DNA of 38,562 bases from UBA7398 sp964597305 (GCA_964597305.1 CAZQWU010000008.1:1-38562), one strand, 5' to 3'. Shown: positions 16,285 to 24,632, numbered from the stretch's first letter. Made by a program: numbers and translations. The notes: generated by a model from the letters alone, not told the origin.

Positions 16285-18243
16285 TTACCCTACAGTGATT
16301 GTGACTGTCGAGCCTCGCTTTACCTTAGTTCCTGGCTTGGGGGAAATATTGGTCACCGTCTTCACTTTCTTGGTTCCAATCTTCTTGACTACAACCTTTA
16401 AATCGCTATTGACGAGATCACGCGTAGCATCGGCGGTAGTTTTATTTAACACATTGGGAATAAAGACATATTCAGACCCTTTGGAAATCGTCACCGCAAT
16501 TTTCGTACCCTTGGGAAGCGTCTGGCTGCCATTGGGATTTTGCGAAATAACAATTCCTTTTAACTCTTTTTCGTCATAAACATACGTTGGCGTGACATCA
16601 AAGCCTGCATTGGTGAGTTCATTAAGCGCTTGCTCACCACTTTTACCCACATAATCAAGTGCGTTAATTTGTTCAATGCCCTTACTGATGACAATATCAA
16701 TGCGACTCTCACGTTTTACTTGTTCGCCAGCACGAGGCGAACTAGAAATAATCGAACCTTGTGGAATCGCTGAACTATAACTTTCACTCTGCGTACCTAA
16801 TGTCAACGTGTTATCGCTAAGTAATTTGGCGGCAGCTTCGGGAGTTAAACCGGCAAGATTTGGAACGTCATAACGTTCTTTGCCTTTCGAGACTATTAAT
16901 GTAACGACACCACCGGGTTTAACTTTTCCGCCCCCCGCTGGTTGTGAAGAAATAATCTTTCCCGCAGGGACTTCTTCGCTAAACACCTCTTCTTGAACTT
17001 CGCCAGAAATTCCTAACGAGGCAAATTGAGAAGTCGCCGATTTCACAGTAAGACCAGCCACGGAGGGCACGACAACTCGAGCGCCAAAACCGGCGATGAG
17101 CGACCATCCGCCATACATCAGGAGAAGTGCGAGAGTTGCAGCAATAATTCGATTTCGTTTCACTCGTTTACTCAATTTCTTTTTGACTCGAATGGAATCT
17201 GATGTATTACTCTGGTTTTTTTGAAGCGATGAACTATTTTCTTTTACCGAAGTAACTATCTGCTCCGTCTTTGACAAGAGCGTCTGCATACTTTTGGGCA
17301 TGGCTCGCTTATTTCCGCTCTTATTCTTCGAGTCTTTTCTTGAAGTAAGTGGTGCAGGGGGTAAATCCAACTCGAGACTTAGTTGTCGACGCTTGGGATC
17401 AAGTTTCTCTGCAATAGCGCGAAGCGCCACAAGAAATGCGTCAGCATCTTTTGGCCGTTGATCCGGATTCGGTGATGTGGCCGAGTACACCAGATCATCA
17501 AGTTCGGCCATGATTTCTGGCTTCACCGTCGAAATGCGAGGAATTCGTTCATTGACATGTTTGAAAGCAATTTGAATCGGATCGTCACCAGCAAAGGGTT
17601 TTTCCCCGGTGAGAATTTCAAAGAGAACAATTCCCATGGCGTACACATCGCTACGTGAATCGGCGATACCACGTTGAACTTGCTCGGGTGAAAGATACGA
17701 GACACTTCCAAGTATCACGCTAGATTCGGCTGTCATTGTTGTACCAAGAAGTGCGCCACGCGCGAGTCCAAAATCAGCGATTTTTACTCGCCCATCTTTA
17801 GCGATCAAAATATTTTCCGGCTTAATGTCGCGATGGACTATGCCTATCTTATGCGCAGCGGCAAGGGCACTTAATACTGGAATGATGATGGGGAGTGCTT
17901 GTTGTGGTGTGAGGAAATTCTGTTCATAGAGATAATCTCGTAAAGTATTTCCTTCAACAAGTTCCATAACAATAAAGACAGCCGGTACGCCATTGTTATT
18001 CCATCCTTGATCTTGAACCGCCACAATATTGGGATGAGTAAGCGCAGCTGCAGCTTTTGCTTCGCGAATAAAGCGAGCGACAAATTGTTCATCTTGCGCT
18101 AAGTGAGGGTGCATGATCTTGACGGCAACGTTTCGATCAAGTCGCAAATCTGTAGCGGCATAGATGCTCGCCATGCCACCAGAGGCGATGAGTCGCAATA
18201 ATTGATAGCGATCATCAATAATTTCACCCGTCAGATCTGACAC
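16285..18243 (-). CDS. pknB: PknB-type Ser/Thr kinase with PASTA domains
   Basis: A membrane Ser/Thr kinase, 652 aa. Residues 13-275 form the kinase domain, with a glycine loop SGGMAS, ATP-binding Lys42, catalytic HRD at 137-139, DFG at 157-159 and SPEQ. A basic Ser/Lys-rich linker follows, then one membrane span at about 365-386 and four extracellular PASTA repeats at about 390-652, which bind muropeptides or lipid II in homologues. It therefore probably senses cell-wall status. In many actinobacteria pknB sits in the pknA-rodA-pbpA cluster; here it is next to nfo and a vitamin-kinase candidate instead. It starts with GTG at 18243. Confidence 0.93.
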   Translation of the reverse strand: MSDLTGEIIDDRYQLLRLIASGGMASIYAATDLRLDRNVAVKIMHPHLAQDEQFVARFIREAKAAAALTHPNIVAVQDQGWNNNGVPAVFIVMELVEGNTLRDYLYEQNFLTPQQALPIIIPVLSALAAAHKIGIVHRDIKPENILIAKDGRVKIADFGLARGALLGTTMTAESSVILGSVSYLSPEQVQRGIADSRSDVYAMGIVLFEILTGEKPFAGDDPIQIAFKHVNERIPRISTVKPEIMAELDDLVYSATSPNPDQRPKDADAFLVALRAIAEKLDPKRRQLSLELDLPPAPLTSRKDSKNKSGNKRAMPKSMQTLLSKTEQIVTSVKENSSSLQKNQSNTSDSIRVKKKLSKRVKRNRIIAATLALLLMYGGWSLIAGFGARVVVPSVAGLTVKSATSQFASLGISGEVQEEVFSEEVPAGKIISSQPAGGGKVKPGGVVTLIVSKGKERYDVPNLAGLTPEAAAKLLSDNTLTLGTQSESYSSAIPQGSIISSSPRAGEQVKRESRIDIVISKGIEQINALDYVGKSGEQALNELTNAGFDVTPTYVYDEKELKGIVISQNPNGSQTLPKGTKIAVTISKGSEYVFIPNVLNKTTADATRDLVNSDLKVVVKKIGTKKVKTVTNISPKPGTKVKRGSTVTITVG

Positions 18244-18252
18244 GGTGGAAAT

Positions 18253-18810
18253 TTAGTATGCGTTACCGTCGATTCGCAGATGAACGCGCTCACGAGTCTG
18301 ATCTTTTGCGAAGAAATTGGCTTCCTGAGATTGCCATATACGCATCTGTTTTTCGATGGCATGGCCATCTCTCTGTAATACCCGCGCAAGACCGATCTCT
18401 GGTGCAACATCAATCCAAATCAACACCGAAGCGTATTTTCGAACGACCGCCTGCGCAGCGCCTACTCCTTCGAGAATAAGTATCTCCGGAGTGGGAATCG
18501 TTATGACGTCACCAGGTTTATTGAGAAACCAGTCATAGGCTCGAAATTCAATGGATTTTCCTAGCGACAAGGGCGTGAAAATGTGATGGAGCAACGTACG
18601 TTCTAAAGTTGGCGTTAATGCATCATCCCACCCGTTGTAGAGCGAATCCATGTGAATCGTTTGAATACGCTCTGGCGCGGAGATTTCTAATTGATAGGAA
18701 AGCGTCGTTTTTCCAGATCCAGCAGGTCCATCAATGGCAATAATTTTTGATCGACCACAGGTAAGCGAACTTTCGTTAAGTAAACGAAATATCTTATCGA
18801 CGATCTGCAC
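18253..18810 (-). CDS. P-loop kinase, uridine-kinase-like (vitamin kinase candidate)
   Basis: A 185-aa P-loop protein with Walker A DGPAGSGKTT (about residues 26-35), an acidic MDSLYNGWDD block where uridine kinases and nicotinamide riboside kinases bind substrate, ILILEGVGAA as a Walker-B-like strand, and a LID-like basic region near the C-terminus. I chose GTG 18810 because the frame upstream overlaps the transporter gene and has no kinase-like sequence. This leaves a 17-bp overlap with the pnuC-family gene, so the two are translationally coupled. Because that gene is behind a TPP riboswitch, the substrate may be thiamine or a precursor. Nicotinamide riboside or a nucleoside remain alternatives. 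Confidence 0.72.
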   Translation of the reverse strand: MQIVDKIFRLLNESSLTCGRSKIIAIDGPAGSGKTTLSYQLEISAPERIQTIHMDSLYNGWDDALTPTLERTLLHHIFTPLSLGKSIEFRAYDWFLNKPGDVITIPTPEILILEGVGAAQAVVRKYASVLIWIDVAPEIGLARVLQRDGHAIEKQMRIWQSQEANFFAKDQTRERVHLRIDGNAY

Positions 18811-19381
18811 TGCGATACCAGCGAACCCAACCTGCGATAGCAATGAGCACGAAAATGAAATAGAGAATCGATGTGAGATACAACTTCCCGTGGTAGAACT
18901 GATAGGTATAGACCGCATCGACAACAAACCAGAGAATCCAGGCTTCATATTTTTGTAGCACCATGAGAGCTTGTGCGAAGCAACTTCCAACAAAGCCAAA
19001 GGCATCAGTCAATGATGCAGCAGCACCAATCTTTTTAAGGAGTGGATAGAGCGCAAACCATCCCACAACATATGCAGCACTCCAGAAGATTTTTGATTTA
19101 CCTTGAAGTTTTGCTGGTATCGCTCCGTCTTTGCCCCAGCCAAACCATCCCCAAATTCCGCCAGCAATGAAAATGAATTGCAGCGCTGCACTTGCATAAT
19201 ATTTATCGTTAAAAAAGAGTATGGCGTAGAGAAACGAGCTGATATTCCACCAAGGCCACGTTGACCGAGGTCCAAAGACGCCAAGCCCAACACCGATTAC
19301 CGAGGTGATAAATGCCAGCGCTTCAAGAACGGAAAGTTCATAACCCCACGCTGTAAAAAGTACTGAAGAAAAAATTGACAT
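18794..19381 (-). CDS. pnuT: PnuC-family vitamin transporter, probably thiamine (PnuT)
   Basis: A 195-aa membrane protein with about seven hydrophobic segments and the aromatic motifs of the PnuC family (WPWWNISS, WGWFGWGKDG, ILWFVVDAVYTYQFY). PnuC proteins facilitate vitamin uptake and depend on intracellular phosphorylation to trap the substrate. Classical PnuC carries nicotinamide riboside, whereas the PnuT branch carries thiamine. The TPP riboswitch directly upstream points to thiamine. I chose ATG 19381: the AGGAG is 5 bp before it, but only 2 bp before the adjacent ATG at 19384. The kinase gene overlaps its 3' end. Confidence 0.82.
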   Translation of the reverse strand: MSIFSSVLFTAWGYELSVLEALAFITSVIGVGLGVFGPRSTWPWWNISSFLYAILFFNDKYYASAALQFIFIAGGIWGWFGWGKDGAIPAKLQGKSKIFWSAAYVVGWFALYPLLKKIGAAASLTDAFGFVGSCFAQALMVLQKYEAWILWFVVDAVYTYQFYHGKLYLTSILYFIFVLIAIAGWVRWYRSADRR

Positions 19382-19384
19382 CAT

Positions 19385-19468
19385 GTCTCCTATCCCAATT
19401 CGCATTACCGAACTGGTCCGCACGGTCGATCTGGATTTCAGACCCTCTCAGCCTTAGCTCCCGTAGAA
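19385..19468 (-). promoter_or_regulatory. TPP riboswitch (THI element)
   Basis: Read on the minus strand the leader contains the conserved thiamine-pyrophosphate aptamer parts in order: CGGGAGC, GGCTGAGA, a P3 helix closing GGGTC with GACC, then GGACC, a 6-bp stem AGTTCG/CGAATT around the loop GTAATG, and TGGGATAGGAG. This agrees with the E. coli thiM and actinobacterial patterns. The last part carries the Shine-Dalgarno of pnuT, so ligand binding would probably block translation initiation. Boundaries are approximate. Confidence 0.86.
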
Positions 19469-19471
19469 GAA

Positions 19472-19477
19472 AGGCTA
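19472..19477 (-). promoter_or_regulatory. Probable -10 hexamer of pnuT
   Basis: On the minus strand this reads TAGCCT (TANNNT). Transcription would start about 7 bp downstream, near 19465, which is where the riboswitch begins. It shares 2 bp with the -10 element of crtYc. Confidence 0.45.
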
Positions 19478-19481
19478 GCAT
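19476..19481 (+). promoter_or_regulatory. Probable -10 hexamer of leaderless crtYc
   Basis: TAGCAT ends 6 bp before the crtYc ATG at 19488, and no Shine-Dalgarno is present, the layout of an actinobacterial leaderless promoter. It interlocks with the opposite-strand -10 candidate of pnuT. Confidence 0.5.
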
Positions 19482-19487
19482 TTCGTT

Positions 19488-19817
19488 ATGCGTCACCTTG
19501 GTTATGTCGCAATGTTGTTTTTTACAATTTGCGGCTCTTTCTGGCTCGAACTCGTGTTGCGAGTAGGCGTTCTTCGTCGATTTCGTAGAGCGATAGCAAG
19601 TATCGCGCCAGTTGCTCTGGTTTTTATACTCTGGGATCTCTACGCAATTCGAAGTGGACATTGGCATTTTGATCGAGGACAAATCCTTGGCGTTATATTC
19701 CCGGGCAGAATTCCATTGGAAGAATTATTATTTTTTCTCATTGTTCCACTCGCCGCCATTATGACGATAGAAGCAGTGCGAAGTGTCAAAAAGCATTGGC
19801 CAGTGGGGGATCGATGA
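19488..19817 (+). CDS. crtYc: Lycopene cyclase subunit CrtYc
   Basis: A 109-residue, three-span membrane protein with the lycopene cyclase domain: LWDLYAIRSGHWHFD, then ILGVIFPGRIPLEELLFFLIVP, which carries the conserved Pro-Leu-Glu-Glu motif. CrtYc and CrtYd form a heterodimeric cyclase that closes psi ends into beta ionone rings; heterodimeric forms are typical of actinobacteria. It starts with ATG at 19488 and overlaps crtYd by 4 bp (ATGA). Confidence 0.9.
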   Translation: MRHLGYVAMLFFTICGSFWLELVLRVGVLRRFRRAIASIAPVALVFILWDLYAIRSGHWHFDRGQILGVIFPGRIPLEELLFFLIVPLAAIMTIEAVRSVKKHWPVGDR

Positions 19818-20119
19818 GTTATTCGCAGCTGACGCTCATCGCCATCGTTATTTCTTTACTCAACGATCGATTCATTTTCAAGACCTCACTCATTACGAAG
19901 CGTGTTTTTTGGACCTCATACGCCATTATTCTTCCTTTTCAATTACTCACTAATTGGTGGCTTACCTCTCGAAACATCGTGATGTATTCCGATTCAGCCA
20001 TCGTAGGAATTCGCCTTGCTTCAGCGCCAATTGAAGATCTTGGATTTGGTTTTGCATTAGTACTTTCCGTACTCACGTTCTGGATTTATTGGGGGCGACG
20101 CGGTCTTCAACAACGTTAA
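19814..20119 (+). CDS. crtYd: Lycopene cyclase subunit CrtYd
   Basis: A 101-aa membrane protein, the partner of CrtYc. Conserved elements are ISLLNDRF near the N-terminus and ASAPIEDLGFGFALVL, corresponding to the P-x-E-D/E motif of the second half. I chose ATG 19814 because it overlaps the crtYc stop in the usual ATGA way; a frame extending to 19796 adds a non-conserved stretch. It ends 4 bp inside the convergent crtB gene. Confidence 0.88.
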   Translation: MSYSQLTLIAIVISLLNDRFIFKTSLITKRVFWTSYAIILPFQLLTNWWLTSRNIVMYSDSAIVGIRLASAPIEDLGFGFALVLSVLTFWIYWGRRGLQQR

Positions 20120-20988
20120 CGAGCTCTGCGTGCGCGAACCCAAGCAGGTAACGCAACGCTTACTCGTCGAGTGAGCGAGGTTGTCGCGCGATGCGCGAAC
20201 ACGTCGTAATTAATCTTTTCAACTTCATCGACAATCCCACAATACAACTCACTTGCCGCTTCAATGCACGGACGACTTGCGGGGGAGAGAAGTGCAATGC
20301 CAGGTTCTGCCTCGCGTTGCAACGTGCGAACGCGTTCAATATTAAATTTCAACGCTGCAGTAATTTCTGGCGTTAATGTCCGACGCTCTAACATTGCCCG
20401 ATCGACTCCAAAACTGGCGAGCTCGTTGAGCGGTAGATACACGCGACCTCGTTGAAGATCTTCGCCAACGTCACGGATGAAATTTGCCAGTTGAAATGCG
20501 ATACCTAATTTTTTTGCCGGTTCATATGCCCCGTCGGAGAGCGCGCCGAGAATAGGCACCATTTGCAGACCGATCACAGCAGCTGAGCCATAAACATAGT
20601 CGAGAAGATCGTCATAGCTTTCATACGATGTTCGATAGAGATCCATCTCCATCGAATAGAGAAATGCTTCAAAGTACTCAATGGGGATTTCAAATGTTCG
20701 AACCGTATCTACTAGCGCCCTTCCTATGTGATCATGGCTTACGCCAGCGCGTAAATCGGCAAGACGTGCCTCACTCCATTCACGTAGCGCCTTTCGTTTT
20801 TCGTCGAGTGAGAGCGTTGAAGCAAGATCGTCAACGATTTCGTCGGCGTACCGCGCAAAACCATAGAGCGCGTGAACATAGGGACGCTTGTGCGGTGGCA
20901 AGAGAAGTGTTGCCAAGTAATACGTCTTGCCATGGCGAGCATTTAATTTTTTGCACGCCTCATATGACTCGCGAAGCAGTGAATCCAT
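20116..20988 (-). CDS. crtB: Phytoene synthase
   Basis: It joins two geranylgeranyl pyrophosphates head to head to give phytoene. The 290-aa protein has the two aspartate-rich regions of the squalene/phytoene synthase family: YADEIVDD (about residues 46-53) and FIRDVGEDLQRGRVYLP, plus the YVYGSAAVIG segment. It starts at 20988 directly on the crtI stop (TAATG overlap), so it is the last gene of a crtE-crtI-crtB unit. No terminator is apparent before the convergent crtYd. Confidence 0.94.
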   Translation of the reverse strand: MDSLLRESYEACKKLNARHGKTYYLATLLLPPHKRPYVHALYGFARYADEIVDDLASTLSLDEKRKALREWSEARLADLRAGVSHDHIGRALVDTVRTFEIPIEYFEAFLYSMEMDLYRTSYESYDDLLDYVYGSAAVIGLQMVPILGALSDGAYEPAKKLGIAFQLANFIRDVGEDLQRGRVYLPLNELASFGVDRAMLERRTLTPEITAALKFNIERVRTLQREAEPGIALLSPASRPCIEAASELYCGIVDEVEKINYDVFAHRATTSLTRRVSVALPAWVRARRAR

Positions 20989-22624
20989 TAGCGAACATTC
21001 CCAACAATGCGTTCAGCGGCGAGTCGACCAGAGATTAAGACCATCGGAACACCGACCCCTGGTTGAGTACCCGATCCAGTGAAAACTACATTCTCAAAAC
21101 CACGCGCCATATTGCGCGGCCGAAATGGTCCTGTTTGAAAAAATGTATGAGCGCTTGCAAATGGTGCCCCACGCTCTAAACCCATGGCCTGCCATTCCAT
21201 AGGAGTAGTGATGTGTTCGACTTCTATTGATTCGCTCAATCCGGAATATCCTCGCGCTTCTAAAACACGCAACATCTCGTCCCGATATCGAGATTTTTCA
21301 TAAGTCCAGTCAATGTTGGCATCAAGATTGGGTGTTGGAAAAAGTACGTAATAACTTGATTTTCCAACTGGTGCTAATTGCGGATCATCATACGTTGGAA
21401 CCGTGACAAGAACACTTGGATCACTCATTAATTTCTTTTCATTAATAAGTTCATCAAAAACTTTCTCCCATGAGTGGCCAAAGTGGATATTGTGGTGCGC
21501 AATGTGATCATATTTTTTTGACGAGCCAAGCAACAGTGTCACGCACGAAGGTGAATAGCGAAGCCTTTTCAAAGAGCGCGGCTCTTGGCCGAGCAATTCC
21601 CGCCATGCAACAGGCAGATCTGGGTTCAAGATAAGTGCATCGCAAGCGATACGTTCACCAGATTCGGTGATAACTGCAGTGGCGCGATGGTTGGAGTGTT
21701 CAACCCGGATAACTTTTGCATTGTATTTAATAGTGACACCATGCTTCTGCGCAGCCCCGGCAAGTGCGCGAGGAAGCGCGTGCATTCCACCACGTGGGAA
21801 AAAGACTCCATTAACTGAATCCATGTAAGCGATGACGGCATAAATGGCGAGCGCTTGTTNNNNNNNNNNNNNNNNNNNNNNNNNNNNNNNNNNNNNNNNN
21901 NNNNNNNNNNNNNNNNNNNNNNNNNNNNNNNNNNNNNNNNNNNNNNNNNNNNNNNNNNNACTCCATTAACTGAATCCATGTAAGCGATGACGGCATAAAT
22001 GGCGAGCGCTTGTTGTGGACTAACACCAGCGTACATTGCCTGAAAGGAGTACACCTTTTGAGTTCGTGGATCTTTGAGAAATTGGGAAACTTTTGGAGCT
22101 AATTTTCGAAATCCCCCCAGTGCAATCAATCGCGCTAAATTCGGGGTGAGTAAATTCAATGGTGAATCAATATTGCGATCAATAAAGTCATTCATTTCAT
22201 AGCGATACAGCTTGGTAACAAAATCAACGTATCGACGATATCCCTGCGCTTCCTGCGCACTAATTTTCTCGGCGATTTCGGTTTCCATCCGAGCGGTATC
22301 GGCGTGTACATCGAGTTGGGAACCATCAGCATAAAACGCTCGGTAGAGCGGATTAAGTGGAATGAGATCGAGCCAATCGCGCAACTCTTCACCAACGCAT
22401 GCCAGTGCATCGGCGATGAGATCAGGCATCGTTAATACTGTAGGTCCGGTATCAAATGCGTATCCTGATTTTTCGAGAAGACCATTTCGACCACCGGGAT
22501 AACTCTCGCGTTCAACAATGGTTACCCGTCGACCTGCACCAGCTAGTCGCAATGCCGCGCTGAGACCAGCTAACCCAGCGCCGACAATAACGACATGATC
22601 TGTTGGGCCGTGCACACGTTTCAC
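20988..22624 (-). CDS. crtI: Phytoene desaturase, interrupted by an assembly gap
   Basis: An FAD-dependent desaturase that converts phytoene to lycopene. The N-terminal FAD motif VVIVGAGLAGLSAALRLA, the GGRNGLLEKSGYAFDTGPTVLTMPD block, and the C-terminal VVFTGSGTQPGVGVPMVLISGRLAAERI are all typical of CrtI. The gene contains 100 Ns (21860-21959) flanked by the same 55 bp on both sides. Removing one copy and the Ns takes out 155 bp and leaves 1482 bp, an exact 494 codons (493 aa) with continuous sequence, so the gene is intact. GTG start at 22624, with AAGGA 7 bp upstream. Confidence 0.92.
21805..21859. repeat. 55-bp sequence duplicated at gap, left copy
   Basis: Identical to 21960-22014. The copies abut the two ends of the N run, which is the mark of an unmerged contig overlap rather than a biological repeat. 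Confidence 0.95.
21860..21959. other. Assembly gap of 100 Ns inside crtI
   Basis: Exactly 100 Ns, the default scaffold gap size. Both flanks carry the same 55 bp, so the true gap length is probably minus 55 (overlapping contigs). Confidence 0.95.
21960..22014. repeat. 55-bp sequence duplicated at gap, right copy
   Basis: Identical to 21805-21859, as described for the left copy. Confidence 0.95.
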
Positions 22625-22646
22625 AAGATGTCCTTTACTTCCACCA

Positions 22647-23762
22647 TTATTTTGATCGTTGCGTCGCGATGAGCGCTAGGTCATGGAGAATCTGTTGAGC
22701 GCCGGCGCTTATGTCTATTGTTTGAAGTGCTGATATCGCAGATTCTGTTCGCTCGGAAATCATGGCCTCAACTGCGTCAACAGCGCCACTTCGCTTAATG
22801 ACGTATTGCAGTTCTGAGATATCAGAGGGAGCGATATCGGTAGCTCCGAGCCGATTATCGATCAGCCTTCTCTCGTCAGTAGTACCTCGCTGATAGGCGA
22901 GAGCAATAAGGACTGTTCGTTTTCCCTCTCGGAGATCATCGCCAGCTGGCTTACCAGTCTCACTCGGTTCGCCGAATACTCCCAAGAGATCGTCGCGCAA
23001 TTGAAATGCTTCTCCTAATGGCAACCCATATGCCGAATATCCCGCTTCAATCGCGCCATCGTGGTGTGCCATGGCGGCGCCAAAATGGAGTGGCCGCTCA
23101 ATGGAGTATTTTCCTGATTTATACCGAGCAATCGTTAATGCACGTTCGACACTGAAGGAATCTCGCGATTGTTCGAAGACATCGAGATATTGACCTGCCA
23201 TGAGTTCGATTCGCATTTCATCATGAATAGCAAAAACTTTACGATGAACATCATCACCTAAAGCAGATTGATTGAGCATTACATCTGACCAAATTAATGC
23301 AAGGTCACCAAGTAAAACTGCACTTGCAACACCGAAATTTGGCGACTTACCTCGTAGCTGATGTTCCCGATGAAATTCTTCAAACCGCTTGTGTATCGAC
23401 GGTTTGTTCCGACGAGTATCCGAACCGTCCATCACATCATCATGTATTAAGGCACACGCTTGAAGTAACTCTAAACTTGCTGCAGCTTTTAACGCATTTT
23501 TATTTTCGACCCCGCCTGCTCCGAGATATCCAGCGTAGGCAAAAATTGGTCGCAACCGTTTTCCACCTTCCAAGAGAAAATCTTTCAAAGCGCTATTTAC
23601 TGGAGCTAAGTCCGAGCTGATCTTCTCTAAGTAGTGAGCTTGTCCATCAAGAAATTGTCGAAGTTCGGCAACCACACTGGCGCGAATGCGGTCGATCAAG
23701 GTCGCACTCTCGGTAGTAATTTTCACATCGGTATTTACCGAGGGGTTGAACTGTGAAGGCAC
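22647..23762 (-). CDS. crtE: Geranylgeranyl pyrophosphate synthase
   Basis: A trans-polyprenyl synthase of 371 aa that makes the C20 precursor of carotenoids. The first aspartate-rich motif is DDVMD in ALIHDDVMDGSDTRR and the second is QLRDDLLGVFGEP, with GGKRLRP near residue 66 and the GDDLREGKRT segment. Chain length is inferred from the neighbours. The GTG start at 23762 lies 6 bp after a minus-strand TACCGT hexamer, so its mRNA is probably leaderless. crtI follows after 22 bp. Confidence 0.92.
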   Translation of the reverse strand: MPSQFNPSVNTDVKITTESATLIDRIRASVVAELRQFLDGQAHYLEKISSDLAPVNSALKDFLLEGGKRLRPIFAYAGYLGAGGVENKNALKAAASLELLQACALIHDDVMDGSDTRRNKPSIHKRFEEFHREHQLRGKSPNFGVASAVLLGDLALIWSDVMLNQSALGDDVHRKVFAIHDEMRIELMAGQYLDVFEQSRDSFSVERALTIARYKSGKYSIERPLHFGAAMAHHDGAIEAGYSAYGLPLGEAFQLRDDLLGVFGEPSETGKPAGDDLREGKRTVLIALAYQRGTTDERRLIDNRLGATDIAPSDISELQYVIKRSGAVDAVEAMISERTESAISALQTIDISAGAQQILHDLALIATQRSK

Positions 23763-23768
23763 GGTGTA

Positions 23769-23774
23769 ACGGTA
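23769..23774 (-). promoter_or_regulatory. -10 hexamer of leaderless crtE
   Basis: On the minus strand this reads TACCGT, 6 bp before the GTG start at 23762. It overlaps the opposite metF hexamer by the 2 bp TA within GGTACC. Confidence 0.55.
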
Positions 23775-23778
23775 CCCT
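23773..23778 (+). promoter_or_regulatory. -10 hexamer of metF
   Basis: TACCCT, 8 bp before the metF ATG at 23787, with no Shine-Dalgarno. The whole intergenic region between the divergent starts is only 24 bp, so both promoters must lie here. Confidence 0.5.
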
Positions 23779-23786
23779 CTCGAACT

Positions 23787-24632
23787 ATGACTGGCGCGCC
23801 GACCTTTTCCTTGGAATTTTTTCCGCCGAAAGACGAAGCAGGTGAAGTTCGACTATGGAATGCAATGTCCGATCTTGTTGAACTCCATCCTGATTTTGTC
23901 TCCGTGACATATGGCGCAGGTGGATCTCACCGGGATCGAACTACCCGGATTACTTCCGAGATCACAGAACGGACAGGATTACCAACGATTGCTCACCTCA
24001 CCTGTGTTGGTTCTACTCGGCAGGACTTAATAGACGTGCTGATGCAGTACAAAAAAGCTGGAATTAAAAGTGTCCTGGCGCTTCGAGGAGATCCGCAAGC
24101 TGGCCCACAATCACCATGGATTTCTACGCCTGGAGGTTTTGATCATGCAGACGAATTGGTTTCGCTGGCACGAGAATATGAATTTGAAGTAGGGGTGGCT
24201 GCATTTCCCGATGGCCACCCGGCATCTGATGGTAATTTCAAACAAGATATTGATGTCTTATTAGAAAAAGAACGACGCGGTGCAACATTTGCTACGACTC
24301 AATTTTTCTTCCGAAGCGAGCGATATCTCACATTGAAGAATGAGTTACATGAACGAGGATCGCAGTTGACGCTTTATCCGGGTATCCACGCCATCACCAA
24401 CGTTAAACAATTGACCCGGATGGCAGAACTTGGCGGAACCCCCATTCCAGAAAGTGTCATCAATGCACTTGCAGGAATTACTGATCCTGCTGAAGTAAGA
24501 GCGATAGGAATAGATATTGCAGCCAAACTCTGTGAAGAGTTACTTGACATTGGCGTACCGGGTTTACATTTTTTTACGATGAACAATGCGGAATCTACGC
24601 GGGAAATTGTTCGGAGAATTGGTCTTCGATGA
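23787..24632 (+). CDS. metF: 5,10-methylenetetrahydrofolate reductase
   Basis: A flavoenzyme that makes 5-methyltetrahydrofolate for methionine synthesis. The 281-aa TIM barrel shows LEFFPPKDE with the catalytic Glu, VSVTYGAGGSHRDRT, IAHLTCVG, LALRGDP, FATTQFFF and the C-terminal PGLHFFTMN. It lies between carotenoid genes without obvious pathway logic. It overlaps the next gene by 4 bp (ATGA) and is divergent from crtE across 24 bp. Confidence 0.94.
   Translation: MTGAPTFSLEFFPPKDEAGEVRLWNAMSDLVELHPDFVSVTYGAGGSHRDRTTRITSEITERTGLPTIAHLTCVGSTRQDLIDVLMQYKKAGIKSVLALRGDPQAGPQSPWISTPGGFDHADELVSLAREYEFEVGVAAFPDGHPASDGNFKQDIDVLLEKERRGATFATTQFFFRSERYLTLKNELHERGSQLTLYPGIHAITNVKQLTRMAELGGTPIPESVINALAGITDPAEVRAIGIDIAAKLCEELLDIGVPGLHFFTMNNAESTREIVRRIGLR

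Noticed and set aside
18811..19005. Longer N-terminus for the P-loop kinase
   Set aside because: The added residues are the antiparallel-frame translation of the transporter gene and do not resemble any kinase domain.
20988..22624. crtI appearing as two separate or frameshifted genes
   Set aside because: The split is caused by the N run and a duplicated 55-bp overlap; after collapse the frame is continuous at 494 codons.
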